DNA of 19,002 nucleotides from Pseudomonadota bacterium (GTDB lineage: Bacteria; Pseudomonadota; Gammaproteobacteria; Burkholderiales; Burkholderiaceae_E). The DNA is taken from NCBI GenBank assembly GCA_023388075.1, contig JAEWGX010000135.1:1-19002 (forward strand). The letters run 5' to 3'. The translations under genes were made by a program, and so were the position numbers. The notes beneath the pieces were generated by a model, which worked only from the letters and a program-made list of their open reading frames with translations, was not told where the DNA came from and made no database searches. Position 1 is the first letter of the stretch. Every line of letters begins with the position of its first letter. Of the stretch, positions 10,221 to 17,940 are shown in pieces.

Positions 10221-11333
10221 TCAGTCGTTCAGGTGGCAAGCCGAGAACCGCCGCGGCGTGACCTCCCTGAGCAGCGGCTTCTCGGTGCTGCAGCGGCCGC
10301 CCGGCACCTTCGACGCATGCGGACAGCGGGGATGGAAGTGGCAGCCCGAGGGCGGATTCAGCGGCGACGGAATCTCGCCCTGGATCGCGACGAAGGTCTT
10401 CTTGCGCACCTCGAGCGTCGGCGCCTCGGCGAGCAGCGCCTGGGAATAGGGATGGTTCGGCGCCTCGAAGAGCGCCTCGGCGGGCGCCGTCTCCACCACC
10501 CGGCCAAGATACATGATCACCACCCGGTCCGAGATATGGCGAACGACACCGAGGTCGTGGCTGATGAAGAGGTAGGTGAGGTCGAGCTCGTTGCGCAAGC
10601 GAATGAAGAGGTTGAGGACCTGCGCCTGGATGGAGACGTCGAGCGCGGCGACCGCCTCGTCGCAGACCAGGAACTCGGGCTTCACGGCGAGCGCCCGCGC
10701 GATGCCGATGCGCGCCCGCTGCCCGCCGGAGAACTGGTGCGGGAAGCGACGCTGCAGGGAACCGTCCAGGCCGACGCGGGCGAGCAGCTCCGCGACGTGG
10801 TCCTGCTGGTCCGCCGCCCGGATCATGCCGTGCGCCACCGGCGCTTCCCCGACGATGTCGGTGACCCGCATCCGCGGATTGAGCGATGCGTACGGATCCT
10901 GGAAGATCATCTGGATCGCGAGACGCGCCTTGCGCTCGGCCTGTCGCGATCGCGAGAGGTCGATCCCCTTCCAGTACCGGGTACCGCCGGAGAGCGGATA
11001 GAGGCCCACGGCGAGGCGCCCGAGCGTGCTCTTGCCGCAGCCCGATTCGCCGACCAGGCCGACCACCTCTCCGGGGCGCACGGCGAGGTCGACATGGTCG
11101 ACCGCGTGCACCACTTCCTCCGAGAGCTTCGCGCCGAGCGCACGGGCGGCCTTGCCGGCGAGGTCGAGCCGCTTGACGAACCGCTTGGAGACGTCGCGCA
11201 GCTCGAGGATCGGCATGCCGGCGCCGGTCGACGTCGCTGAGCTTGCCGCGGTCGTGGCGCTCGCGGTCGTCGCGGCGGCGGCGGCGATCGTGACGTCGGG
11301 CGCGGCGGCCGGCAATGGCCGTGCCGGATTCAC
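10221..11333 (-). CDS. dppF: Peptide/nickel-type ABC transporter ATPase DppF
   Basis: This is a 370-residue oligopeptide-type ABC ATPase, one of two energising subunits of the Dpp/Opp-like importer. From the GTG start, Walker A is GESGCGKST (about residues 95-103). The Q-loop lies in IFQDPYASLNPRM, the signature is FSGGQRARIGIARAL, Walker B is CDEAVAALD, and the H-loop is ISHDLGVV. The C-terminal oligo_HPY domain contains NHPYSQALL and PSGCHFHPRC, with two further cysteines, as in family members that bind a metal or Fe-S cluster. The start GTG at 11333 overlaps the dppD stop as GTGA and has GGGAGG six bases upstream. The ATG at 11216 (MPILELRDV) has no Shine-Dalgarno sequence. The chosen start adds 39 residues rich in Ala and Thr ahead of the ATPase domain, which is unusual for the family. 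Confidence 0.88.
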   Translation of the reverse strand: MNPARPLPAAAPDVTIAAAAATTASATTAASSATSTGAGMPILELRDVSKRFVKRLDLAGKAARALGAKLSEEVVHAVDHVDLAVRPGEVVGLVGESGCGKSTLGRLAVGLYPLSGGTRYWKGIDLSRSRQAERKARLAIQMIFQDPYASLNPRMRVTDIVGEAPVAHGMIRAADQQDHVAELLARVGLDGSLQRRFPHQFSGGQRARIGIARALAVKPEFLVCDEAVAALDVSIQAQVLNLFIRLRNELDLTYLFISHDLGVVRHISDRVVIMYLGRVVETAPAEALFEAPNHPYSQALLAEAPTLEVRKKTFVAIQGEIPSPLNPPSGCHFHPRCPHASKVPGGRCSTEKPLLREVTPRRFSACHLND

Positions 11334-12385
11334 CGGGCGCCTCCCTGGTCCGGCAGCGCGGCCACTGGCGTGACCACCGGCGCGGCTCGATCGAGGGGAT
11401 GAAAGCAGCAGAGCGAGCTGCCGTCGGGGTAGCGCTGGTACGGCGGATCGGTCGCGCAGATCGCGGTGGCGCGAGAGCACCGGGTACGGAAGGCACATCC
11501 CGAGGGCAGCCGCAGGAGCGACGGAGTCATGCCCGGAATCTGGGCGAGCGGCTCGCCGCGCGGATGGCCGCGTCGCGTCGCGGCAGCCGGCGTGGATGCG
11601 ATCAGGCCCGCGGTATAGGGGTGCCTCGGTGTCTCGAGCACCGCCGCGACCGGCCCGGATTCGGCGATCCGGCCCGCGTACATCACGCTCACGGTGTCGG
11701 CAAGCCCGGCAACCACAGAGAGATCGTGCGTGATCCAGATCAGGGCGGTGCCCGACTCACGACAGAGCTTCTGCATCTCGTAGAGGATCTGACCCTGGAT
11801 GGTGACGTCCAGGGCGGTGGTCGGCTCGTCGCAGATGATGAGATCGGGTTCGTTCAGGAGCGCGATCGCGATCGCGACGCGCTGGCGCATGCCTCCGGAA
11901 AACTGGTGCGGATAGGCGGCGAGGCGCTCGTCCGGCGAGGCGATGCCCACCCGCACCAGCGCCTCGCGGGCGCGCTCGCGCGCCGCTCCCCGGGAAACGG
12001 CACGATGCGCGGTGATCGCCTCGATCATCTGCGCATCGATGCGCATGACCGGATTGAGCGTCATCATCGGATCCTGGAAGATCATCGCGATGCGATTGCC
12101 ACGCACCGAACGCAGTTGCCGGGGCGTGAAGGTCCGGAGGTCGGCGCCCTTGAGCAGCACCCGCCCGTCGACGATCCGGCCGGGACGATCGATCAGCCCG
12201 ATGATGGAATAACCGGTCATCGACTTCCCCGAACCGGACTCACCCACCAGGCCCATGACCTGGCCGGCGCCGACAGTGAAATCGACGCCGTCGACCGCCT
12301 TCACCACCCCGGCGCGGGTGAAGAAGTGCGTGCGCAGGTTCTCCACCACCAGGGTCGGCACGGCGGAGCTCGGGCCCGGTTGCAT
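11330..12385 (-). CDS. dppD: Peptide/nickel-type ABC transporter ATPase DppD
   Basis: This is an oligopeptide-type ABC ATPase of 351 residues and the partner of DppF. Walker A is GESGSGKS (about residues 48-55), the Q-loop region is IFQDPMMTLNPVM, the signature is FSGGMRQRVAIAIAL, Walker B is ICDEPTTALD, and the H-loop is ITHDLSVV. The oligo_HPY domain shows RHPYTAGLI and PSGCAFRTRC, followed by further cysteines in AIC and SLCC that could complete a four-Cys site. Two starts are possible. TTG at 12397 overlaps the dppC stop but lacks a Shine-Dalgarno. ATG at 12385 has GAAGG five bases upstream and is preferred; the difference is four residues. Gene order and overlap with dppF place it in a single operon. 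Confidence 0.9.
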   Translation of the reverse strand: MQPGPSSAVPTLVVENLRTHFFTRAGVVKAVDGVDFTVGAGQVMGLVGESGSGKSMTGYSIIGLIDRPGRIVDGRVLLKGADLRTFTPRQLRSVRGNRIAMIFQDPMMTLNPVMRIDAQMIEAITAHRAVSRGAARERAREALVRVGIASPDERLAAYPHQFSGGMRQRVAIAIALLNEPDLIICDEPTTALDVTIQGQILYEMQKLCRESGTALIWITHDLSVVAGLADTVSVMYAGRIAESGPVAAVLETPRHPYTAGLIASTPAAATRRGHPRGEPLAQIPGMTPSLLRLPSGCAFRTRCSRATAICATDPPYQRYPDGSSLCCFHPLDRAAPVVTPVAALPDQGGAR

Positions 12386-12393
12386 CTGCGCCT

Positions 12394-13338
12394 TCAATGG
12401 GACTGGAGCCGCGGGTTGAGCACGTCGCGCAGCCGGTCAGCGACCAGGTTGATCGAGACGATGGTCACCAGGAGCGCGATGCCTGGAAAGAAGCTGATCC
12501 AGTACTGTCCGGAGAGCAGGTAGCGGAAGCCGTTCGAGATCAGCAGGCCGAGCGACGGCTCGGTCACGGGCACGCCGAGCCCGAGGAACGACAGGGTGGC
12601 CTCGAGCGCGATCGCGGAGGCGACCTGCAGTGCCGCGACGACGATGAGCGGCGGCAGGCAGTTGGGCAGCAGGTGCCTGAAGATGATCCGCAGCGGGGAC
12701 AGCCCGAGGCCTCTGGCCGCTTCGATGTACTCCTTGCCGCGTTCGACGATCGCCGCGCCGCGCGTCGTGCGGGCGTAGTACGCCCACTGCACCGCGACCA
12801 GGGCGATGACGATGTTGCCGATGCCGGGCCTCAGGAACGCGAGCAGCACCAGCGCGAGCAGGATGGCCGGAAACGAGAGCTGGATCTCGGCGATCCGCAT
12901 GATCACGGAATCCGTGCGGCCGCCGACGTAGCCGGCAAGCAGTCCGACCGACATGCCGATCGCCAGCGCCAGCACGGTGGCGAGCACGCCGACGCCGATG
13001 CTGATGCGCAGGCCGTAGAGGATCGCGCTCACCATGTCCCGCCCCTGGGCATCGCTGCCCAGCAGGAAGCGCATGGTGCCGTCGCTCGACGGCTCGCCCG
13101 GCGCAAGGCGCGAGTCCATCAGGTCGAGGCGCGCGAGGTCGTACGGATCCTGCGGCGCCAGCCAGGGGGCGAAGATGGCCATCAGCACCAGCAGCAGGAG
13201 CACGGCAAGGCCGGCCAGCGCGAGCCGGCTCTCGCCGAAGCTCGTGACGAGCTGGCGCAGCGGCGTCTGGTCGGCCGCCATGGCCGGCGCGACCACGGTC
13301 GCGGCGGCGGAGGTGTCGGTCTGCAGCGGCGTCGACAT
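12394..13338 (-). CDS. dppC: Peptide/nickel-type ABC transporter permease DppC
   Basis: This 314-residue inner-membrane permease is one half of the translocation pore. An N-terminal cytoplasmic tail of about 40 residues precedes the first helix (about 41-58, LAGLAVLLLLVLMAIFAPWL), followed by the family-typical periplasmic stretch with FLLGSDAQGRDMVSAILYG. Further helices lie at about residues 110-136, 148-170, 173-190, 225-248 and 278-300. The ATPase-docking EAA loop reads YIEAARGLGLSPLRIIFRH, followed by LLPN. The C-terminus VADRLRDVLNPRL is a hallmark of DppC/OppC proteins. The ATG at 13338 follows the dppB stop by eight bases. All parts are intact. Confidence 0.92.
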   Translation of the reverse strand: MSTPLQTDTSAAATVVAPAMAADQTPLRQLVTSFGESRLALAGLAVLLLLVLMAIFAPWLAPQDPYDLARLDLMDSRLAPGEPSSDGTMRFLLGSDAQGRDMVSAILYGLRISIGVGVLATVLALAIGMSVGLLAGYVGGRTDSVIMRIAEIQLSFPAILLALVLLAFLRPGIGNIVIALVAVQWAYYARTTRGAAIVERGKEYIEAARGLGLSPLRIIFRHLLPNCLPPLIVVAALQVASAIALEATLSFLGLGVPVTEPSLGLLISNGFRYLLSGQYWISFFPGIALLVTIVSINLVADRLRDVLNPRLQSH

Positions 13339-13346
13339 CGCGGCGG

Positions 13347-14321
13347 CTATGCGTTGGCGGCGAGCCGCACCCGCGGATCGAGCACCGAGTACAACAGGTC
13401 GACCACCAGGTTGATCAGGACGAACAGGATGACGATCACCAGCAGGTAGGCGACGATGATGGGCCGGTCGAGCACCGCAATCGAATCGATGATCAGCTTG
13501 CCCATGCCGGGCCAGGCGAAGATCGTCTCGGTGACGATGGAGAACGCGATCAGGGACCCGAACTCGAGGCCGATCACCGTCACGATCGGGATCATGATGT
13601 TCTTCAGCACGTGCCGCCCGACCACCCGTCCCGGCGACAGTCCCTTGGCGCGCGCGAACTTGACGTAGTCCTGCACCAGCGCCTCCTGCGTGCCGGCCCG
13701 CGTCAGCCGGATGATCAGGGAGAGCTTGAAGAGCGCGAGGTTGACCGCCGGCATCAGCAGGTGGCGCAGCCCGTCCCAGGTCAGGAACGACCAGTGCACG
13801 CCCAGGACCTCGACCGTCTGCCCGCGGCCGCTGGTGGGCAGCCAGCCGAGCTGGACGGAAAAGAGCATGATCATCATCAACCCGACCCAGAAGGTCGGCA
13901 GCGAGAAGCCCAGGATGGAGCCGGCCAGTATGGTCTTGCCCGCGAGTGAATCCGGCGCGAGGCCGGCCCAGAGGCCGAGCGGGATGCCCAGCACGATCGC
14001 GATCAGCATCGCCGCGATCGCGAGCTCGAAGGTGGCAGGCATCCGCTCGACGATCAGCTCGACCGCGGGGGCGCCGTAGGCGAAGGACCGGCCGAGATCG
14101 CCGGAGAGCGCACCGGAGAGGAAGCGCCAGTACTGCACCGGCACCGGCTGGTCCAGCCCCATCGCGACCCGGGTCGCCTCGCGCTCGGCCTGGGTGGCGT
14201 CGGGTGGCGCCATCACGTCGACCGGGTCGCCGAGCGCCGACACCCCCGCGAACACGATGAGCGACATCGCGAACAGCACGCCGACCGCCTGCAGCAGCCG
14301 CCGGATCACGAATGCGAGCAT
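13347..14321 (-). CDS. dppB: Peptide/nickel-type ABC transporter permease DppB
   Basis: This 324-residue permease pairs with DppC. It starts with the family-typical helix FVIRRLLQAVGVLFAMSLIVF (residues 4-24). A periplasmic domain with ATRVAMGLDQPVPVQYWRFL and SGDLGRSFAYG follows, then five further helices. The EAA loop reads YVKFARAKGLSPGRVVGRH with VLKN in place of the usual LPN-like end, as is common in DppB. The C-terminal VVDLLYSVLDPRVRL is a DppB hallmark. GAAGAG upstream of the ATG at 14321 can serve as ribosome binding site. It is separated from the upstream binding-protein gene by a 75-bp spacer with a strong hairpin, unlike the overlapping junctions downstream. Confidence 0.92.
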   Translation of the reverse strand: MLAFVIRRLLQAVGVLFAMSLIVFAGVSALGDPVDVMAPPDATQAEREATRVAMGLDQPVPVQYWRFLSGALSGDLGRSFAYGAPAVELIVERMPATFELAIAAMLIAIVLGIPLGLWAGLAPDSLAGKTILAGSILGFSLPTFWVGLMMIMLFSVQLGWLPTSGRGQTVEVLGVHWSFLTWDGLRHLLMPAVNLALFKLSLIIRLTRAGTQEALVQDYVKFARAKGLSPGRVVGRHVLKNIMIPIVTVIGLEFGSLIAFSIVTETIFAWPGMGKLIIDSIAVLDRPIIVAYLLVIVILFVLINLVVDLLYSVLDPRVRLAANA

Positions 14322-14352
14322 CGCCGACTCTTCGGTTCGACCGGGCGCCGGG

Positions 14353-14378
14353 GGCGCCGGCAGGACGTGCCCGGCGCC
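14353..14378 (-). repeat. Intergenic hairpin between binding-protein gene and dppB
   Basis: A perfect 8-bp inverted repeat, GGCGCCGG (14353-14360) and CCGGCGCC (14371-14378), has a 10-base loop. It begins 18 bases after the binding-protein stop codon and lies upstream of dppB. No T-run follows on the minus strand, so it is unlikely to be a full terminator. A role in 3' stabilisation or partial attenuation, giving more binding protein than membrane subunits, is inferred from its position. Confidence 0.5.
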
Positions 14379-14396
14379 ACCCGCCGCCCTACCCTG

Positions 14397-16034
14397 CTAC
14401 TTGCCCTTCAGCTTGAAGGCATGCGCGTGGGTCCGCTCGTCGGTCCGCGCCGTGTAGTCGATGTCGCTGCGCATCGCCCAGGCGGAATGCTGGAAGTGCA
14501 GCGGCAGCCAGGACTGGTCGTTGATGACGATGCGCACCGCATCCTGGAAGAGCGCGAGACGCTTGGCGTCGTCCACCTCGGCGAGTCCCTTGATCATCAG
14601 CTCGTCCATCTTCGGATTGCAGTACGACGAGCCGTTGTTGGTGCCGAACCCGCGGGCGGCATTCTCGCAGGCGACCAGGGCCCGCAGCCCGTACGAGACC
14701 TCGCCGGTCACGAAGCCCCAGCCGAGCAGCCACGCCGAGGCGTCCTTGCGGTTGATGCTGACCCGGGGCGCGAAGTCCGCCATCGGGCTTGCCGCCACGC
14801 GGGTGTTCACGCCGATGCGGGTCCACATCGCGGCGATCGCCTGCAGGATCGGCTCGTCGTTGATGTAGCGGTTGTTGGGGCCGTGCAGCACCAGGTGGAA
14901 GCCGTCCGGGTAGCCCGCCTCGGCGAGCAGCTTGCGGGCGCCTTCGGGGTCGAACTTCACCACCTTCAGCTCGGGCACATAGCCGAACATCGTGCTCGGC
15001 AGCATGTTGTTGGTCGGCTCGGCAAGCCCTTCCATGATCCGGTCGGCAATGGCCTGCCGGTTGATCGCCTGGTTCATCGCGGTGCGCACCTTGATGTCGC
15101 GCAGCGGATTCTTCTCCAGCACCGCGCCCGACTTGTCGGTGACGTACGGCGACTTCTCCCGCTGGTCGAGCTGCAGGTAGATCACCCGGTAGGAGGGCTT
15201 GGAAACGAAGTTGAGGTTCTTGTCCGATCGCACCCGCTTGAGGTCGGCGGTGGGAACGTTCTCGATCGCGTCGACGTCCTTCGCAAGCAGCGCCGCCACG
15301 CGGGTGGCCGGTTGCGCGATGAAGCGCAGCGTCACCTTCTCCCAGGCCGGCTTGTCGCCCCAGTAGGCGTCATTGCGCACCAGCTCGACCCGGTCGTCGC
15401 GCGCGAAGCGCGTGAACTTGAACGGGCCCGAACCGATCATGCCCTTGCCTGCGTTGAAGTCGTCGGTGGACAGTCCTTCGGACAGCTTCTTGCTGACGAC
15501 GAAGATCGAGGTCAGGTCCGAAAGCATCAGGGGATAGGGCGTGGCGGTCTTGAAGCGCAGCGTCTTCGCGTCGACCACTTCCTTGGCGACGATCGACTTG
15601 GTGTACACCTCGAACTTGCCGGGACTGTTCACGATGGTCGGCACCCGGTCGAAGGACCATACGATGTCCTCCGCCGTGACGTCGCTGCCGTCATGGAACT
15701 TGGCGTTCCCCCGGATCTTGAACTCCCAGGTCAGCGGATCGACCAGGCGCCAGGATTCAGCCAGCGCCGGCACGATCTGGCTGTCGGCGTTCATCCGCAC
15801 CAGCGGCTCGAAGATATGCTCCGAGATGTTGACGTTCGGCGCCAGGTTGTAGAAGTGCGGATCCATCGAATTGGGCGGCGAGCTGAGGCCCACCCGGAGC
15901 TCCTGGGCCGCGACGGGCGTCGCCCCCAGGACCGTCGCCGTCACCATGGCGGCCACCGCGGCGCCGACCGCGGCACCCAGGACCGTGGAACCGAACCGTC
16001 GGCCGCTGCCGACTGACCCTTGCGTCGTCATCAT
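14397..16034 (-). CDS. Periplasmic substrate-binding protein, SBP family 5 (DppA/OppA-like)
   Basis: This 545-residue extracytoplasmic solute-binding protein delivers substrate to the adjacent DppBCDF importer. A signal peptide covers residues 1-43: positively charged GRRF, a long Ala/Val core, and a predicted cut after PVAA before QELRVGL. There is no lipobox and no clean twin-arginine motif. Family 5 blocks include SMDPHFYNLAPNVNISEHIFEPLV, cut here to HIFEPLV for recognition, LAESW, WEFKIRGNAKFHDGSDVTAEDIVWSFDR (core FHDGSDVTAEDI), GSGPFKFTRF, VELVRNDAYWG, ALLAKDVDAIENV and AMNQAINRQAI. The ligand, whether peptide, nickel, glutathione or another amide, cannot be decided. AGGAG precedes two consecutive ATGs at 16034 and 16031; the second has better spacing (6 bases), so the start is uncertain by one codon. 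Confidence 0.92.
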   Translation of the reverse strand: MMTTQGSVGSGRRFGSTVLGAAVGAAVAAMVTATVLGATPVAAQELRVGLSSPPNSMDPHFYNLAPNVNISEHIFEPLVRMNADSQIVPALAESWRLVDPLTWEFKIRGNAKFHDGSDVTAEDIVWSFDRVPTIVNSPGKFEVYTKSIVAKEVVDAKTLRFKTATPYPLMLSDLTSIFVVSKKLSEGLSTDDFNAGKGMIGSGPFKFTRFARDDRVELVRNDAYWGDKPAWEKVTLRFIAQPATRVAALLAKDVDAIENVPTADLKRVRSDKNLNFVSKPSYRVIYLQLDQREKSPYVTDKSGAVLEKNPLRDIKVRTAMNQAINRQAIADRIMEGLAEPTNNMLPSTMFGYVPELKVVKFDPEGARKLLAEAGYPDGFHLVLHGPNNRYINDEPILQAIAAMWTRIGVNTRVAASPMADFAPRVSINRKDASAWLLGWGFVTGEVSYGLRALVACENAARGFGTNNGSSYCNPKMDELMIKGLAEVDDAKRLALFQDAVRIVINDQSWLPLHFQHSAWAMRSDIDYTARTDERTHAHAFKLKGK

Positions 16035-16080
16035 GCTCTCCTGGAATGGTGTCGCCCGGTCGCCCCGGTACGCGGTCGGA

Positions 16081-16142
16081 AGTATGCCGTGGCCGCCCTG
16101 GGGAACGCCGATGCGGAGTTTCCCGTAGGGGGTTTTCACCCC
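16081..16142 (-). promoter_or_regulatory. Candidate activator site and promoter of the peptide ABC operon
   Basis: Two overlapping inverted repeats lie together: CCC-GTA-GGG (16122-16130) and GGGGT-TTTC-ACCCC (16129-16142). On the minus strand a CATACT hexamer (16086-16081), about 45 bases downstream of them, could be the -10 box of the binding-protein gene; no good -35 is visible. A weak -35 with an upstream inverted repeat is the layout of an activator-dependent promoter. The repeats are seen; the promoter and its direction are inferred. Confidence 0.35.
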
Positions 16143-16176
16143 GGCGGCCCCGTTCCTGGAGATGCTGCCGGTAAGC

Positions 16177-16192
16177 CTCGAGCAAGCTCGAG
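16177..16192. repeat. 16-bp palindrome CTCGAGC-AA-GCTCGAG
   Basis: This is a perfect inverted repeat with 7-base arms and a 2-base centre, in the spacer between the divergent binding-protein and AhpD-like genes. It lies about 55 bases upstream of a TACAAT box that faces the AhpD-like gene. The short centre favours a protein operator over an RNA hairpin, but the arms are GC-rich and could arise by chance. Confidence 0.4.
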
Positions 16193-16246
16193 TGGCGCGG
16201 CAGCCGGGGGCCGGGCCCGCGAAAGCAGACCCCGCGGGGTGGCCTC

Positions 16247-16252
16247 TACAAT
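16247..16252 (+). promoter_or_regulatory. Probable -10 box of the AhpD-like gene
   Basis: TACAAT matches the sigma-70 -10 consensus at five of six positions and lies 20 bases before the start codon of the downstream gene, giving a very short leader that contains the GAGGAG ribosome binding site. No TTGACA-like hexamer is found 16-18 bases upstream (the region is AGCAGA-like), so activation or an extended contact may be needed. Confidence 0.45.
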
Positions 16253-16272
16253 CTCCGAGAGGAGAAGCGATC

Positions 16273-16923
16273 ATGAAGAGCGAGGACAAGACCCCAAGCG
16301 CGAAGCAACTGCTGGACCAGATGTTCGCCAAGCGCGGCTATCTGCTGCCCTATCACCGCCTGCTCGGCGAGTCGGACCCGGCACTGCTCGCGACCTACGA
16401 CGAGCTCTACACCCGCCTGACCCTGAACGAGCGCAGCCTCACGCTGGAGGAACGCGAGATCGTGTGGGCCGCGCTGCTGGCCACCACCCGCGAGAAGAGC
16501 GGGTCATTCCACCTCGACCGTGGACTCAAGGCCGGCATGACGCGCGAATCCATCAGCGACTCGATGGCGATCGCCGCCGCCTGCGAGGCCTTCGAGGCGT
16601 TGAGCTTCAGCCATCGGGCCTTCCCGGACTGGGTCAGCGAAGAGCTCGCGATGACGCGCTACGCGGCGGTGTTCGAGGCATCACGAGGATCTATCCCGGA
16701 AGCGATCGCCGAGATCGCGGCTGTCGTCTGCCACGCCGCGCACCGCAACGCAGCCGGAATGCGAGTGCACCTCGTGCGCGCGTTCGACCGCGGCGCGCGG
16801 CGCGAGCAGATGGCCGAGGCACTTTCCTATGTGTTGTTGCACCGCGGCGGACCGACGATGATCGAGGCCGCGGCCAGCTGGGAACTGGCAGCGAGCGAGC
16901 TCGGCGTGCCCGGGCCCTACTAG
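16273..16923 (+). CDS. AhpD-like / carboxymuconolactone decarboxylase family protein, cysteine-less
   Basis: This 216-residue, mostly helical protein looks like two tandem CMD/AhpD-type half domains (about residues 28-112 and 118-205). The first half has LTLEEREIVWAALLATTREKS, broken here as EREIVWAALLATTRE then KSGSFH. The second has AIAEIAAVVCHAAHR then NAAGMRVH. AhpD enzymes carry CxxCxxxH at this position. Here the histidines (H80, H166) remain but the paired cysteines are replaced by R73/S76 and N159/G162. Thiol peroxidase chemistry is therefore unlikely; a decarboxylase-like or binding role is possible but unproven. AGGAG upstream fixes the ATG at 16273. It is divergent from the peptide ABC operon and convergent with the TctC pair, so its partner pathway is unclear. 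Confidence 0.75.
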   Translation: MKSEDKTPSAKQLLDQMFAKRGYLLPYHRLLGESDPALLATYDELYTRLTLNERSLTLEEREIVWAALLATTREKSGSFHLDRGLKAGMTRESISDSMAIAAACEAFEALSFSHRAFPDWVSEELAMTRYAAVFEASRGSIPEAIAEIAAVVCHAAHRNAAGMRVHLVRAFDRGARREQMAEALSYVLLHRGGPTMIEAAASWELAASELGVPGPY

Positions 16924-16947
16924 GAGACTATCAGGAGGCTATCGCTC

Positions 16948-17907
16948 TCAATCGAGCTTGATGCCGCGCGTCCGGGTCAGTTCCGCCCACTTCTTCCGTT
17001 CGCCCATCAGGTAGTCGCGAAACGCATCGCTCGATCCGCCGACGGGCTCCACGCCGAGGGTCCTGAGGCGTTCCGCGACGGCCGGGGCACGCAGCGCCTC
17101 CCCGAACGCGCCGTTCAACCGCGCGACGACGTTGGGCGGCGTGCCGGCCGGCACGAGCACGCCGTACCAGCCGTTGGCGTCGACGTCGTGAATTCCGGAA
17201 TCCCCGAGGCTCGGGATGTCCGGAGCCAGAGCGGAGCGCTTTGGCGCGAGCACCGCCATCGGCTTGAGCTTGCCGGACCTGATCAGCTCGGACAGACCCG
17301 CGAGCCCGTCGACTCCCAACGGAATATGACCCCCGAGCAGATCCGTCTTCAATGGTGCGGACCCCTTGTACGCGACGTGGGGAATGTCGACTCCGGCCCG
17401 CAGGTTGAAGAGCTCCATTCCCAGATGGGAGTTCGACCCCGTACCGGCGGAACCGAAGCTGAGCGAGCCGGGCTTCGACTTGGCGTTCGCGACCAGCTGG
17501 TCAAGCGACGTGAAAGGGGTGCCCGGCGCGGCGACGAGCACGTTGCCGTAGCGCACGAGGTGAATCACGGGTGTGAAGTCCTCGAACTTCCAGCCCAGCT
17601 TGTCGAACAGGGCCTCGCTGGTGGTGAAGTTGGGCGCCGTCACGAGGATGGTGTAGCCGTCGGCCGGTGCGCGGGCCACGAACTCGGTGCCGATGTTGGC
17701 CGAGGCGCCCGCCTTGTTCTCGACAACCACGGTCTGGCCGAAAGCGGCCGTCAGCCGTTCCGCCATCAGCCGGGCGACGGTGTCGGTACCGCCGCCCGGG
17801 CTGTAGGGAACGATGATACGCATCGGCTTGGTCGGAAACTCCTGGGCCCAGGCGGCGGGCATGCCCGCGACGAGCACCAGCAACAGGCTTCCCAGCAATC
17901 TCTTCAT
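16948..17907 (-). CDS. TctC/Bug family periplasmic receptor (tripartite tricarboxylate family), copy 1
   Basis: This 319-residue extracytoplasmic receptor is of the Bordetella uptake gene (Bug) family. The signal peptide MKRLLGSLLLVLVAGMPAAWA is cut before QEFPTKPM, about residue 22. The first ligand loop reads VPYSPGGGTDTVAR, followed by VVVENKAGASANIGTEFVA, ADGYTILV, the second loop SAGTGSNSHLGMELF, and HVAYKGSAPLKTDLLGGH, all typical of the family. Bug proteins bind small carboxylates, amides or amino acids and may feed TctA/TctB or act as sensors; the ligand is not readable here. The ATG at 17907 has GGAG seven bases upstream. It lies 33 bases after the stop of copy 2, so the two are probably co-transcribed. 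No TctA or TctB gene is in the window. Confidence 0.93.
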   Translation of the reverse strand: MKRLLGSLLLVLVAGMPAAWAQEFPTKPMRIIVPYSPGGGTDTVARLMAERLTAAFGQTVVVENKAGASANIGTEFVARAPADGYTILVTAPNFTTSEALFDKLGWKFEDFTPVIHLVRYGNVLVAAPGTPFTSLDQLVANAKSKPGSLSFGSAGTGSNSHLGMELFNLRAGVDIPHVAYKGSAPLKTDLLGGHIPLGVDGLAGLSELIRSGKLKPMAVLAPKRSALAPDIPSLGDSGIHDVDANGWYGVLVPAGTPPNVVARLNGAFGEALRAPAVAERLRTLGVEPVGGSSDAFRDYLMGERKKWAELTRTRGIKLD

Positions 17908-17940
17908 CTTCCTGCTCCGACGTCCCTGGCTTCGGGTCCT

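Noticed and set aside
12397..13449. Plus-strand frame opposite dppC
   Set aside because: Asp/Arg/His/Gln-rich shadow of a conserved permease gene.
15990..16034. Possible twin-arginine signal (GRRF) in the binding protein
   Set aside because: The spacing does not fit the S/T-R-R-x-F pattern, and Tat export would be unusual for this family; an ordinary Sec signal explains it.
16923..16943. Near-perfect tandem repeat GGAGACTATC / GGAGGCTATC just after the AhpD-like stop codon
   Set aside because: Only two 10-base units with one mismatch in a 24-bp convergent spacer; too short to assign a role and not a terminator.
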